64,000 nt of DNA, from positions 1 to 64,000 of the forward strand of contig MPUH01000018.1 of assembly GCA_001970955.1 (NCBI GenBank), given 5' to 3'. A model generated the notes under the pieces. It saw only the letters and a list, made by a program, of their open reading frames with translations. It had not been told where the DNA came from and did no database searches. Shown here piece after piece: positions 20,760-32,208 of the stretch. Position 1 is the stretch's first letter; the number at the start of each line of letters is the position of its first letter. This stretch comes from Stentor coeruleus. Its lineage: Eukaryota > Ciliophora > Heterotrichea > Heterotrichida > Stentoridae. A program made the position numbers and the translations under genes.

Positions 20760-22970
20760 CTAATATTCTTCATGGTAAGATATATCTTTCTGACGGATCA
20801 AAAGCCTCTCATGGCCGAAACTACTTGAGAATTCAGCAGAAACCTTTTTAATGGTTAGCCAAGCAAGTTTTTTTTCTTCAACTATCCTTGATGACCATTT
20901 GAGCCCGTCTGTAGCAATATCAGGTATGTCAGGTATTATAATATCAATAAGATACATACCAATAATCATTATATGCTCTAAAAATATGAAACCTAGTACC
21001 TGTATAAAAGGCTCATCTTTAAAGAATCCAGTTGTAAAGAAAATAATCCCTGTGTTTGTTATTGCCCCTGCATAAGCTACAATAATAATAATTATTCTCC
21101 ATACACCAATATTTTCACTACGATAAGGCGGAGCACGTTTAGTTAAATTGCATATTTTCCATGCATCTACACGAATTTCTACCATAAGTTCAAGCAAAGC
21201 TAGAACTGGAAGTATGGGCAGTGCAGCACCAAAAAGTGAAACATATCCAAATTGAATAACCATTTCCATATAATCTTCAAGTGGAGATTCATAACTTTGA
21301 AGTTTAGACTCATATTCAACTGGATATACATGCTCTCTAAGTGAACTATCTTCTTTAAGTAATTTTTGAACTTTTTTAGTCTCCTGACGGATTTTCAGTT
21401 TAGTTTTCAGCCAAGGCAATCCGAGTTCAACAGTGTTCATGGCCATATTGGTAAGAAAAATCACCATTAATTGATTTGATAAATCAACGATGCAGGTATG
21501 TTTACAGAGAGATCCTTCAAAAAATGCAAGATAAAATAATGAAGAGTAGGAATTTACAAAGCGGAAAAGGAATAGTTTTACAGCTAGATGGTCATTATAT
21601 GCATTGTCAGTTTCATGGTTTTCCCAATCGTTGAGATATACAGCAAGATGATTATATATAAGGTTCATTACTCTAATTTGTATTGCATTGAGAAATCCAG
21701 GAAGATATGCACCCCATTTTTCATCTACAGAAAGGATGTAAGCTCTGAATAAAAATATCGAAACAACAATAGCAACTACAAGTAAAATGAATGTGAGAAT
21801 AAATGAGTAGCTAATCATTTTCTTGAATTTATTTATAGAATTTTCTTGTTCGATAACTTTCATCTTTCCAGTGACTTCATCTCTTTCGAAATTCCCGACA
21901 AAATCCCCACGTTGCATTTCTATTTCACTTAAGTTAGAAGTTCCCCAGTTCCAGGCAAGGGTTTTTTCCCTTCTGCCCCATAATTGATCAAATAGGGAGC
22001 CCCAAAATGTTAAAAAGATAGCAAATGATACTGTTAATATTTTATACATACTATCATTTTGTTGATAAAAATATTTAGCTGCTTGAATAATTAACCCAAA
22101 AATTGCTGCACACTTCATAAGGTTTGCGTATGTCCCTATCCATGCAAAATACAATGATATTTTTTCACCATAGTAATTTCTAATATCGTCTAATGGCTGA
22201 GAATTTAATATTGCTCCAACACGAGCCCAATTATTTTTGAGTTTTTGTAAAGGATTTTCTTTATGAACACAGTAATTATCAATCATTACTTTATATTTTT
22301 TCATTGCACACAAATCAAGGCGTGAATTTAAAGCATCAACAACAATTCTAACCTTATTTGCATATGTGAAAAGTGATCCTTTTTCACTAACTTCCTCATC
22401 ATCCTCATTGTATAATGGGAAAATTCCTTGGTTTGAACTATGTTTTAGCAAGTTAATTGACCCACAAGGTGGAACTGTCATAAAGGATTTTTTCTTATAT
22501 TCTACATCGCTATCTTTGAATAATAATTCTATAAAATCTTTTTTAAATGGTAATTTGTAGTCAATCATTTCTGCACTTTTTCTTAGCCAGCTTTCATTTG
22601 CATATATCTTAATAAAAATCTCATCTTTATCTCTAGATGAAAGAATTTCGCATCTAAGCTTAAGTTCATGTTTGATGCTAAATATCACTGAGCTTATTAC
22701 ACTGTGAATAAGCTCGCGATTTGATACAGTTAAATTCTTAGTATCTTCAAAGTCTGTGGCTTTCAACCAAGAAATCTTTTTCTCAAAAATTTTAGGAATG
22801 ACATCCTTTCTTTCATTATCCGCTGAGGTTTTATATATTCTTAAAAACTTTTTCCTAACATCCAAGACTGGCTTGCTTTTATTGAAAAATCCTTCGTTTA
22901 ATTTGTCGTAAGGATTGTGAAAATGCAGGCAGTACACTAAAGTATCATCAAATTCACTACGTGCACCCAT
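20760..22970 (-). CDS. Anoctamin (TMEM16) family membrane protein
   Basis: Members of this family are calcium-activated chloride channels or lipid scramblases with about ten membrane helices. The 736-residue protein has a cytosolic N-terminal part (about 1-270) and then the anoctamin core: GEKISLYFAWIGTY, later DQLWGRREKTLAWNWG, the TM6 stretch NTVELGLPWLK, the TM7 stretch DYMEMVIQFGYVSLFGAA, and the TM8 stretch LMVEIRVDAWKI. Asn and Glu in TM6, the two Glu of the YMEM region and the Glu/Asp pair in TM8 match the calcium-binding acidic residues of animal TMEM16 proteins. That suggests true calcium gating. Channel versus scramblase cannot be told from sequence alone. It is complete and has no intron. 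Confidence 0.92.
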   Translation of the reverse strand: MGARSEFDDTLVYCLHFHNPYDKLNEGFFNKSKPVLDVRKKFLRIYKTSADNERKDVIPKIFEKKISWLKATDFEDTKNLTVSNRELIHSVISSVIFSIKHELKLRCEILSSRDKDEIFIKIYANESWLRKSAEMIDYKLPFKKDFIELLFKDSDVEYKKKSFMTVPPCGSINLLKHSSNQGIFPLYNEDDEEVSEKGSLFTYANKVRIVVDALNSRLDLCAMKKYKVMIDNYCVHKENPLQKLKNNWARVGAILNSQPLDDIRNYYGEKISLYFAWIGTYANLMKCAAIFGLIIQAAKYFYQQNDSMYKILTVSFAIFLTFWGSLFDQLWGRREKTLAWNWGTSNLSEIEMQRGDFVGNFERDEVTGKMKVIEQENSINKFKKMISYSFILTFILLVVAIVVSIFLFRAYILSVDEKWGAYLPGFLNAIQIRVMNLIYNHLAVYLNDWENHETDNAYNDHLAVKLFLFRFVNSYSSLFYLAFFEGSLCKHTCIVDLSNQLMVIFLTNMAMNTVELGLPWLKTKLKIRQETKKVQKLLKEDSSLREHVYPVEYESKLQSYESPLEDYMEMVIQFGYVSLFGAALPILPVLALLELMVEIRVDAWKICNLTKRAPPYRSENIGVWRIIIIIVAYAGAITNTGIIFFTTGFFKDEPFIQVLGFIFLEHIMIIGMYLIDIIIPDIPDIATDGLKWSSRIVEEKKLAWLTIKKVSAEFSSSFGHERLLIRQKDISYHEEY

Positions 22971-25094
22971 TTATTAGATTAAAATATCGAGCCATTTATC
23001 ATCAAATTATATTTGGGCAATAAAATTTAATAATCTAAAATTTTCAGTATTATTTCATGTTTTTGATGCGCTTAAAAGCTTCCAGTTCAGCTTTTAATCA
23101 AATTAAAAATTAATCTGCATACAATTAAGGATAAAAAACAAAAAAATCGTGATAACAACAAAAGTTTGAAGAACAAAAAAATTTTAGGAAATTAAGTTTT
23201 GAATAATTTGGTATTCATATTACATGAAATGCTTCTTGCAACTTTAATCAATATAATATCTTAATTTTTTTGATCACTATAAATTGATTTTTTAGTTGTC
23301 TTATTCATACAATACTATAAGCACCTTGTAAATAGTAATAGATGAAGATTTTAGCTTTTGCAAACAAGCTAAGCCTTGGAATATTGCACAAATCATATTG
23401 GCTATCGTATTTAAATTTTTTAGAGTGCCTTTTCTTTTCATATTCTTGAATAGCATCAAGACTAGGAGTACAATCTGAACTTATGGTAACTACCTGGAAG
23501 AAATTGCAAGAAGAAATGATTAAGTTAATATGATATGTGCCTTATAATTTTGAGCCAAGTTGCCCAAAGTTTGTAAGAACATATAAACTTCCAAATGATA
23601 AACCTAACTTAGAAATCTTTAGCATAACTTACAATTTTATTTTAGCTTCAAACCTGCTTATAATCAAATTTTGCAAGGTTCAAGTTTAAATTAAGAGCCT
23701 GCAGTTTTCTCAATGCCTCATCTTTTGGCTATTGATAAACTTGCACCCAATATCAAACCTTTGAGAGATTTCATTGGATTTAGGACTAAAAGTTATATTT
23801 TTGCTCTCCATAATAAAATAGGCAAGACATAACTCTCTTCCAATCCTTGAATAATAACTTTTAGCTTTGAGAATGCATTACTAGAGATTAATTAACTAAT
23901 TTCGTCTTTACTATCCTAAGAAATTAACTCTCAAAAAATCTATGATAATACAACAGATAAATATGCTTCTTAGATGCTCAAATTAGATCAAGCTTATCAA
24001 AAAATAGTAAGCAAAAATCTAAATCTAGCGATTGATGCGCATAAGCCATCATTGGAAATACAAATAAAAATTTTTGTGAGTAAGACTAGCCCCAAATGCT
24101 AGCCTCAATCAATAGTTATCCCAAAATTTGCAAATCCCTGCAAAGCTGCTTAGAGGCTTATTTGAGATAATTGGATTACTACTGCAAGAAATGCCATTAC
24201 AAATAATTATGAATTTTTGCTATTTAATTAGTTAATTTTTAATATGCTGTGTTTTGATAGCACTACTCTTCTATTTTTTGTGCCAATTAAAAGTATGTTT
24301 CATTGGATAATTATATATAAATCATACCTGTAGCTATAATTGATTTATAAATTGAAATGCTAAAAAGCCTTTTATATTTTCTATAAAAATTAATAAACAT
24401 ATTTACTAAGAATTATACTGCAAAATATTAAGGCAGCTTCAGTATTCCCATCACATTTAAATGAAACTTGATAGCAAATTACTTTATTATATAGATAAAT
24501 TAGATTAATATTATCAATAGCTTGTGATTAGTTTCTAATAGTATTTAAATATCTTATTAACTCCAACATAAATTATTAAAGTTTCATTATTGTAAGAGTT
24601 GAAGCTTCAGTACATTTTCTTGATTAAAAATTATTAAGCATTAAATACTTTATTTGTATTTTTTAAGTTATTGAAGGAAATTAGATTTTAATTTCGAGAC
24701 TTATAGAAGCTGTAAAAATCAAGTTGAGTAGAAGATAATCTTTAAGTTATTCTACAGCATAGATTGGCTCAGTAAAAAGTTTTTAAGCAATTTGATTTTT
24801 TAACACTAAAAAACTGATATTGAAATAACGTTAGGGTTTACTGGAAAGAATGAAAATATCAAAAAATGCTAAAAAAGCAGATTAATAATAAAGATACAGT
24901 GTTTAAAACTATAAGTGATAATTTATTAAGTTTTATAATAGTTTTTACTATTAATTTTATAAATAATCATAAATTAATTATTCTAAAAAGTTAATACAAT
25001 AGAATCACATAGAAAGCAACTAATAGTAGCTATTATTATGTGTTGCATGAAGATATTAGTTTTGTGATAGTATTTTATTAGATATCTATATAAA
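22971..25094. other. Long AT-rich intergenic with possible gene remnants
   Basis: This 2.1-kb gap separates the divergent anoctamin and SLC35F6-like genes. Protein-like pieces on the minus strand occur at about 23305-23830 (separate entry). The rest is AT-rich without a gene, RNA or clear repeat. Confidence 0.45.
23305..23830 (-). pseudogene. Possible decayed protein-coding remnant, identity unknown
   Basis: Reading the minus strand, several neighbouring stretches in different frames look like real protein. One is a final stretch of about 75 codons ending at a TGA at 23305-23307, with SLDAIQEYEKKRHSKKFKY. Another nearby has ITFSPKSNEISQRFDIG. Stops and frame changes separate them. They could be exons of a gene with tiny introns or the remains of a dead gene. 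I recognise no family. Confidence 0.25.
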
Positions 25095-26246
25095 ATGAGG
25101 CAAATTTTCATATATGGCATCATGATCGGTGTACTGCTCAAAGGTACACTAAGTACCATAGTATCAAAAGCAATGAATGAGCAATCGTCTGAAGGTGAAA
25201 AATATCATCACCCTTATCTTCAAGCTGCATCAATGTTTGTAGGGGAATCCATTTGCTATGGATTATTCCGTCTATACTCCTTCGTCTCAAAGTCTAAAAA
25301 CAAGGTAACTCCATTATCTCCGTCTAAAAATCTTGAAAACAATGTGTATTCGAAGCTAGGAAACTTTATTTTTTTTTTCCCTGCTTTTTTTCACCTAATT
25401 GCCTCGACAATTTCCTTCATTGGGCTTGTATTTATAGCGCCCTCAATATATCAAATGATGAAAGGATTCATAGTAGTTATAGTTGCCATAAGTTCTGTCC
25501 TGTTTCTCAAGAAAAAAATATACCGTCACCAAGTGCTAGGATGTGTGCTAATAACACTAGGAATCATAATTGTAGGAATTGTAAGTATAATTTACAAAGC
25601 TTCAAGTGCTTCAAATCCTATCCTAGGTGCGGGGCTAGTTTTATTCGCACAGTTGTTTATGGGGGCAATGCTTATAACTGAAGAATTATTTTTCAGGAAA
25701 ATAACAATAGAGCCTTTTCATGCACAAGGTATTGAGGGGATTTGTGGATTAGTTTCTTATATGTTTCTTTTACCTGTACTTAATGCTTTACCATGCACAC
25801 AAGCTTTTTGTAACAATGGATTTGTAGAAAATAGCCTTTTTGCGTTTAAACAGATATATGCTAATACTCTATTAGCAACTATAGTATTTTCAATGATAGG
25901 AGTTGTTGCTATGTTTAATTGGACTGGTATTGCAATAACAAAATATACTAGTTCACTTGCAAGATCTACATTAAAAACTACAAATGCAGTTTTTGTTTGG
26001 GTTGTTAGTATTTTTTTGGGATGGGAAAACTTTTTATGGCAACAGCTTATTGGATTTCTTATACTTGTAAGTGGGACGCTAATTTATAATGAAATTCTGA
26101 TAATACCTTTGTGGGGGTTTAAGCAGGCTGCTTATAAAAGAAAAGCAGAAAAAGAAAAAGTAAATTTGCTTATGGTCTCAGAGATGCAAGTTTTTAGAAA
26201 TAGTTCGGCGTTTTGGAGTGCTGAAGATCATTCAAGTTTTTTATAG
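25095..26246 (+). CDS. SLC35F6-like drug/metabolite-superfamily transporter
   Basis: A 383-residue multi-pass membrane protein with about ten hydrophobic segments, typical of the EamA/SLC35 nucleotide-sugar transporter superfamily. Hallmarks are the N-terminal helix with GTLSTIVSKAMN, the paired helices FIGLVFIAPSIYQMMKGF and VVIVAISSVLFLKKKIY followed by a H-Q-x-x-G-C turn, and the second half with NWTGIAITKYTSSLARSTLK, as in the SLC35F6 branch. That branch sits in lysosomal or mitochondrial membranes in animals; the substrate is not known. The C-terminal tail is basic and cytosolic. There is no intron. The start ATG follows a very AT-rich leader. Confidence 0.8.
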   Translation: MRQIFIYGIMIGVLLKGTLSTIVSKAMNEQSSEGEKYHHPYLQAASMFVGESICYGLFRLYSFVSKSKNKVTPLSPSKNLENNVYSKLGNFIFFFPAFFHLIASTISFIGLVFIAPSIYQMMKGFIVVIVAISSVLFLKKKIYRHQVLGCVLITLGIIIVGIVSIIYKASSASNPILGAGLVLFAQLFMGAMLITEELFFRKITIEPFHAQGIEGICGLVSYMFLLPVLNALPCTQAFCNNGFVENSLFAFKQIYANTLLATIVFSMIGVVAMFNWTGIAITKYTSSLARSTLKTTNAVFVWVVSIFLGWENFLWQQLIGFLILVSGTLIYNEILIIPLWGFKQAAYKRKAEKEKVNLLMVSEMQVFRNSSAFWSAEDHSSFL

Positions 26247-26573
26247 GCTATTAAAAGAAATGATAGAAATTATGAGTTTATTAAAGAAGATTTTGAAAAT
26301 TAAATATAAATATTTTTTTAAACTAGCATATATATAAAATTTAGATTTGAGTTGTGCTATGTTTAATATATAAAAATTCGTAAAGATTTGAAGATGGAGT
26401 TATGGCCTTAACATGTATTATTTAAACTTTCATAAAAGATCCTTAAAGTAATATAATTTAAATCCTAAAACCAATAAAAAAACTCTTCTTAAATCTAAAG
26501 GTTATTCCCATATAATTTAAATGATTTTGCAACCTACCAACATAAATTTACTACTTCAATCCTATCTAATTAT
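26247..26573. other. AT-rich intergenic between convergent genes
   Basis: This is the common 3' flank of the SLC35F6-like gene and the copine gene. No feature is seen. Confidence 0.5.
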
Positions 26574-28154
26574 TTAATGATGATGATGATGGTGATGAGA
26601 TGAAGATTCGCCTCCTTCAATCGGTTTAGCTTCAGGGACATCAGGTGCATAATTAATCATTTTCATAAAAGTTGTAAGCTGGATAGGGACTTCCTTAAGG
26701 ACTTCTGCTGCTAACTGCACTGGATTTCCACCATATTTTCTAAAAGGCACAAACTGAACAATATCCCTCACAGATTTTCTTCCTTGAGTATCTACCAAAG
26801 AACCACCATCACAATCTAAACGCTCCATATTATCAAAATCAGCTTTTCCAACACCAACAATTATAATACTCATAGGTAAACCAGCAGCTTGAACAATACT
26901 ATTAAGTGTTTCATCCATATCCATAATAGCACCATCTGTAAGTATTAAAAGAACATGATAAATGCTTTGAGGAGGTGTTGATGAAGCTACAGCTATTGTT
27001 TGATTTATAATATGATGGAAAAGTGTTGGACCAGAAAGAGAAACTCTTGTCAATGAAGTTCGGTATAAATCTAAAATACCCTGAGCACCAAGAACATAAG
27101 GATTTTGTGAATCTCCTGTAAGAGGGAAACAATGATTAGCTTTACGTTCGCCATGAGGTACTCCTCCAAACCCAAATACTGGGAAATATTTATCTGTATC
27201 ATAAGCTTCGAGGATGCCTCCAATTTCCCAAATAGCTCTTTCATATTCATTTCCAGTACCTTCACCAATATGATGAAGAGAGCCTCTGTCTGAGTACTCA
27301 CCATTACTTGCAGTAAAATCTATCGCGACTGAAAGAGAAATCTGAACTCCACAACGAAGATAATCTATAAATGATAGATTTTTTCTCAAAGCAATGTCTG
27401 TAAGTTCTATTATTCCAGCAGGTTTGTTTTTTTTAGGGTTGCGCAATTCAAATCTACTGCCCCGGGTGATTAAAGGCACTAATGTTGTTTCAAAAACCCC
27501 TATCAGATCATGAGTACCGACTTTATCCCAGTCATAGCATTCTACTTTAATTGGCTTAGCCCGGTCAGCATTACAAAGTTGTTGTTCACTTAGCTCAAAA
27601 GGATTCCACACAGGATCTAAAGTGTTTTTTATAACCTCTGTTCTGTATATCTCAGACCATTGATTCTGACTGATATTTCTATAGAAAATTAGGTATGGGT
27701 CACTTTTACCGAAGGTGTCCTTTTTATCAAGTTTTATACCTCTGAATCGTAACATAAAAATATCTCTGCTCGATTTCACTTCATCAACTCTTACAACTAG
27801 AGTTCCACCACGGTTTAATTGCAAGAATGATGTTCCTTTTCCTACAAGCTCTCCTAATGTGACGAATACATTGCCTAAATCATCAGGATTACTTTCATCA
27901 TAATCAAATACAGAGAATTTTAATGGTTGTTTTGTCTCAAAGTAATAATCCAATTGAAAAGTTTGTTTCCAAGTAGGGTTTAGATTATTTTTCTTCACCT
28001 CTGTTCGGCCTATTTCAGTATAGGCTCCTCCTGCTGCATGCTGAACAGCTAATAAGCAGAAAGGATCACTTTTACTGAAGGTATCTTTATTAACAAGATC
28101 CCTTGCTGCTATAAAGAGCTCAACCTTAGTTACAAGATTATTTGCCTCCACCAT
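26574..28154 (-). CDS. Copine, with a natural C-terminal His7 tail
   Basis: A calcium-dependent phospholipid-binding protein that moves to membranes on calcium rise. The 526 residues comprise C2A (about 1-125, with LVNKDTFSKSDPFCLL), C2B (about 130-260, with LDKKDTFGKSDPYLIF) and a copine/von Willebrand A domain (about 290-500). The last opens SVAIDFTASNGEYSDRGSLH, where D-x-T-x-S is the MIDAS-like metal site. Asp residues of both C2 calcium loops are present. The protein ends GGESSS followed by seven His codons (CAC and CAT mixed) and a TAA. That His run is genuinely encoded here and might bind metal. The family's usual C-terminus is variable. Complete and intron-free. Confidence 0.95.
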   Translation of the reverse strand: MVEANNLVTKVELFIAARDLVNKDTFSKSDPFCLLAVQHAAGGAYTEIGRTEVKKNNLNPTWKQTFQLDYYFETKQPLKFSVFDYDESNPDDLGNVFVTLGELVGKGTSFLQLNRGGTLVVRVDEVKSSRDIFMLRFRGIKLDKKDTFGKSDPYLIFYRNISQNQWSEIYRTEVIKNTLDPVWNPFELSEQQLCNADRAKPIKVECYDWDKVGTHDLIGVFETTLVPLITRGSRFELRNPKKNKPAGIIELTDIALRKNLSFIDYLRCGVQISLSVAIDFTASNGEYSDRGSLHHIGEGTGNEYERAIWEIGGILEAYDTDKYFPVFGFGGVPHGERKANHCFPLTGDSQNPYVLGAQGILDLYRTSLTRVSLSGPTLFHHIINQTIAVASSTPPQSIYHVLLILTDGAIMDMDETLNSIVQAAGLPMSIIIVGVGKADFDNMERLDCDGGSLVDTQGRKSVRDIVQFVPFRKYGGNPVQLAAEVLKEVPIQLTTFMKMINYAPDVPEAKPIEGGESSSHHHHHHH

Positions 28155-29178
28155 TTATTACTACTACTAATCAAATGATTATCATTTAAAAAGTTGTTTA
28201 GTTATACTTTATACTTTAGGTGTAATAAATTTTGATAAGAATTACTTAAATTTCGAAGATATTTGATTAGGATCGTTTAAATTTCAAAGATGCTTGATTT
28301 ATATATTTTTATTGTACAAGCAAATTAAGCTTGAGGCAATAGAAGCAAAGTTTTGGTAAGCTGCAAATTGGCTGAGCAGAAATAAAAATTTCGGCTATTT
28401 TGGATAATGGTTGATAGAGCTGAATGCTTTAAATGTGAATTATACTTTTCATTTTTTAGCACGAAATGCTGGCTGTGAATAGCATTAGGTTTGGGAAATG
28501 AAATATATAAATTTCAGAGGGCAAGTAAGATTGAGAAATGCAGAAATTGAGTCTGATAAATAGTTAAATCTGTTGGAGTGAATAAAAGAAAAATTATCTA
28601 AGCATAATAAATTATATTATAATGAAATGAAAATGAAGATATATATGTTAAAGCATAAGTATCATATATAGTATGATGCCAAAAAACAATCTTTTAATAG
28701 TTTATTGTTATAGTTAAAATATATCGTCCACATAATCATAGGGTCACCACAGTTTGATTAGGTTTTACCGAATGATTCTCATATTTACTAAAAATTTTTT
28801 TGTTAACTCCCTTCAACCTTGTTTACACCAATTAAATATTTTTATGTAGGGCTGAGAAGACTTCGGGAATTATCTTAAATACTTTCGTGCCTCGAATTAT
28901 TAATCTTAAAGGCTTTTCTGATGCTAAATCTTGACTTCTCCATCTTTTAATCAAATATTTAACCTTATAGAAAAATATATACATGATTTATAATATTCAA
29001 ATAAAACAAAGCATATTAATCCTAATAAAAAAGAGTAAGATACAACTATAAAAGTTTAGCAATTACTAAATACTGGAATTATAATATAATTAATAACAAC
29101 TGTCCAATAATCAATAAAAAATATTTATTTACTATCTTTGAATAAGTTATTATAATATAAAAACCTCTTATAAATTTA
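28155..29178. other. AT-rich intergenic, no gene seen
   Basis: This 1-kb gap lies between two minus-strand genes. Near 28240-28300 a unit of about 30 bp (TTAAATTTC..AAGAT..TTGATT) appears twice with differences, a weak tandem repeat. No gene or RNA is seen. Confidence 0.45.
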
Positions 29179-31290
29179 TTATTCTAAAGCCTCAAAATTA
29201 CAAATGCAATATTCTGCCTTGACATTTCTTGCTCTTGCAGCATTTTCACATATACCTGCATATCTATCCTTCCTTTTAATACCAAATATTTTAACCTTGC
29301 ACTTAAACCCTCTATAAACATAATTTAAAACAGGACTTTGTCTGCTTCCTACTTTTAGTACCATACTTCGTTTATGTGTTCCTACAAAAGCAAACACTTC
29401 AAAAATAGCATGAGTATTTTCATTGATATTAAATTTTATCTGTAGTTCTTCTACTTTATTATTCAGCATCAAACCATAAACATTAATGATTTTTCTAAAA
29501 GTTAGTTTCTGGCAAAGATTAAAATCTCCAATATAAGGAGTATGCACAGCTGTATTCATTTTATAAAGTGCTTCTTGAATTATTGTATAAACCAGATCAA
29601 GCAACTCTTCATCTTTTTCAAAATCAGGAAGTTCTTCAACTACAAGGCAGGAACAATCAAAAGGAGAAATATCGATTTCCTCACAGGTTCTATTAAGAGA
29701 AGATATCTGTGTGAATAAATTTATAAATTTTGTTTTAGATACAGATGAAGGAACTGTATAAGGAAAATCTGCTAAATAGTTTATAGTAGGTCTTAAATCT
29801 TTTTTTGTTGTAAGTCTTAATGTATTAGTAATCAATTTGTCATAAGATTCAGGAATCCGATCTAATAAACTAGATGATGCAATTAAGAAAAATGCAGGTA
29901 ATTTGTTTTCTTGATATCCTTCAATATCTTGAAACCAGTTTCCATATCTCATCCCATGATCTGCTTGAAGAAATAGGGCAATTTCATGTTTTTGACTAAA
30001 CTCATTTAAATATTGTTTTAGAAAAGAAAATAAATCATCATCTAGAGTTGATGCATGTTGTCCAGTAGCTTCATGCGCAGTATTTATATGTAAATAAATC
30101 CATTGGTTAAGTCCTGAATAAATCTTTGAAAACTCATGAGTATAGTTAAGTGTATACCAATGTGACATATGTTGACCTACACATCTTTGTGTTATTTTAG
30201 AGGTAACTTCAGTATCAAGATTACTATATTCTTTTGCTACACAATAAAAATTTCTTATTATATGGTCAACTTCTAGTTTTCTTCCAAGAGCGTTTGGGAA
30301 ATAATAATCACAATCTTCAAGTCCAAAAAGTGTGACAAAACCTTTTTCTCTAAAATGTTTCCACATTGAATCATTTTTATGCACATCATATTCTCTAGGA
30401 ATATCAACTTCCTGATATGGAATATCTGTTTATTGATTACCTGAAAAGATTGGAACCATATTTTCGACTGAGGATGACCCGAAAATGTTGTGAAGTTTGA
30501 AATCAAAAGCTGTAAAGTTTTTAGGTAATTTGTTAAGATAGTCTATTGTTTTTGGAAGTTTTCTAAAGAAATGACGGCGAGAAAAACTGTCGACTGTTAA
30601 AATCATAACAATAAGTGGCTGATGCTTTTGCTTGAGCTGATTCATTTTTTCTGATGTTCTTGTATAAGTTGTTGAATTGAAACGGGGTAGGTATAAAGCT
30701 GAAGTAAAATGCAAATTATCACATGATGCGAAAACAAACTCTTCAGTTGTTAATTTAATAGGTTTTGTAAATTCTTGAGAAGTTAGATAAGGACGGATTT
30801 CAGAAAATTGGTATAATCGATTCTGAGTTCGAGTTGGCTCTAAAACATACCATGAATTAGAGGACTTGCATTCAATTGTTAAAGTATTATCTTTGAAATT
30901 AAAAGCAATTTTTGGTACTGGATAAGAATTAATTTCATCACAACTTGGATATTTATATTTTGGGAAAACGTACTCCCCATTTTCTAAGGTATAGCCAAAA
31001 TTTGAAGGTTTACAGACAAGAGAATCTTGCATGATCACATCTGTGTCATCTATTGAAAAGTTTTTTCTTATCAGATAATCTCCACTTTCTTTAATATTTT
31101 GGCTTTTCTCTTTAAAGGTCTTAGAATTACCTAAGGTTTGATATATAGGTGATACTGTGGAAACTGATGTAGATGGAATGAGAAGTAATTCAGTTAATAA
31201 TCTTTGTTTTCTTGCCAGAAAGTTCATGTTTGGAAAAACAAGAATAATGTAAAAGAAAATAAAGACATATGCTAAGCAAGGCTTAATCAT
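29179..31290 (-). CDS. Membrane-anchored DUF229 (sulfatase-like) protein, one 15-nt intron
   Basis: Two frames (30441-31290 and 29179-30425) join across a 15-nt GT..AG intron at 30426-30440 into one 698-residue protein. The N-terminus (residues about 5-25, CLAYVFIFFYIILVF) is a signal anchor, so the bulk lies in the lumen or outside. The middle and second half have the DUF229 pattern of the alkaline-phosphatase/sulfatase fold: PLIVMILTVDSFSRRHFFRK near the nucleophile region, then WIYLHINTAHEATG and LFLQADHGMRYGNWFQ. Members are widespread in animals and protists but their substrates are not established. The intron splits the Asp codon that follows PIFS. Without it the frame stops three codons on. 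Confidence 0.85.
30426..30440 (-). other. 15-nt intron in the DUF229 gene
   Basis: On the coding strand it reads gtaatcaataaacag. Removing it joins two frames that each match parts of the same protein family. The length is the hallmark of heterotrich spliceosomal introns. Confidence 0.88.
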
Positions 31291-32208
31291 TTTTATATTG
31301 ATAAAACATTTTAAAGTTAAAGTATAAAGTCATCATGATAATTAAAGATATGCAAATAATAGAAAATATTAGGCAATGAATTAATTTAATTTTTTTGCTT
31401 TTCATAATGCACAAGTTGTTTAGCATTGATAGCTTTAATATAAGATTTTGAAATCTTAAATATAAATAATAATAAAATTATGGCTTATTAATTTAAAAAG
31501 CTATTTGAGAATTGTCAGAGCCTTATTATCTATTTTTTTGTTTTTTATTACTGATTTTGTAGTTTATGCGTAATTTTGTATCATTTAGTACTATTTCTAA
31601 AGGAGATATTTATTGTGATAATTTTCAAATTGACTTAAATGTTTACAGATTCAATTTTATAAATCTTGATTAAATAAACATACATTTTTTATTGTTGCAA
31701 ATTGCATGGTATTTGATAGAGTGAATTTTAAAATGGCAAATGAAATATTTGTTATAAGAATAATTTTTTTTAGTTTGCCTTGCTGAGTATATTAATTTTA
31801 TAAATGATTAGCATCAAGTATTTCTATTAATATATCTCATTTAAGCTTCTCAAAGTACTTTATAATAAGCGTAATAAAAAATCACGAATGTTCATTTGCA
31901 TATAATTTGCTATTTCTTAAACTCAAAATACTTTTAAATATTGATTAAATCGCTATATAGAATAAAAAATTATACTCTGCCACCTGCATAAGTGGAATTT
32001 TTCTTACACTACATAATTTTTTCTATTTTATAATATAACTAGCTATGGTCACACAAAAACATACGCTTAATCATAAACATGCATTCTATATCACTTTCCT
32101 TACGCTAAAATAAATATTAAAAGTTTTGTTAACCAATTTGACATTAATAACAATAACTATGGCTTTATAGTTTATACCTTAATATATAAAGATTAAGAAT
32201 TTGTAATT
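31291..32208. other. AT-rich intergenic between divergent genes
   Basis: This holds both promoters for the divergent DUF229 and coiled-coil genes. I see no gene, structured RNA or repeat. Confidence 0.5.
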
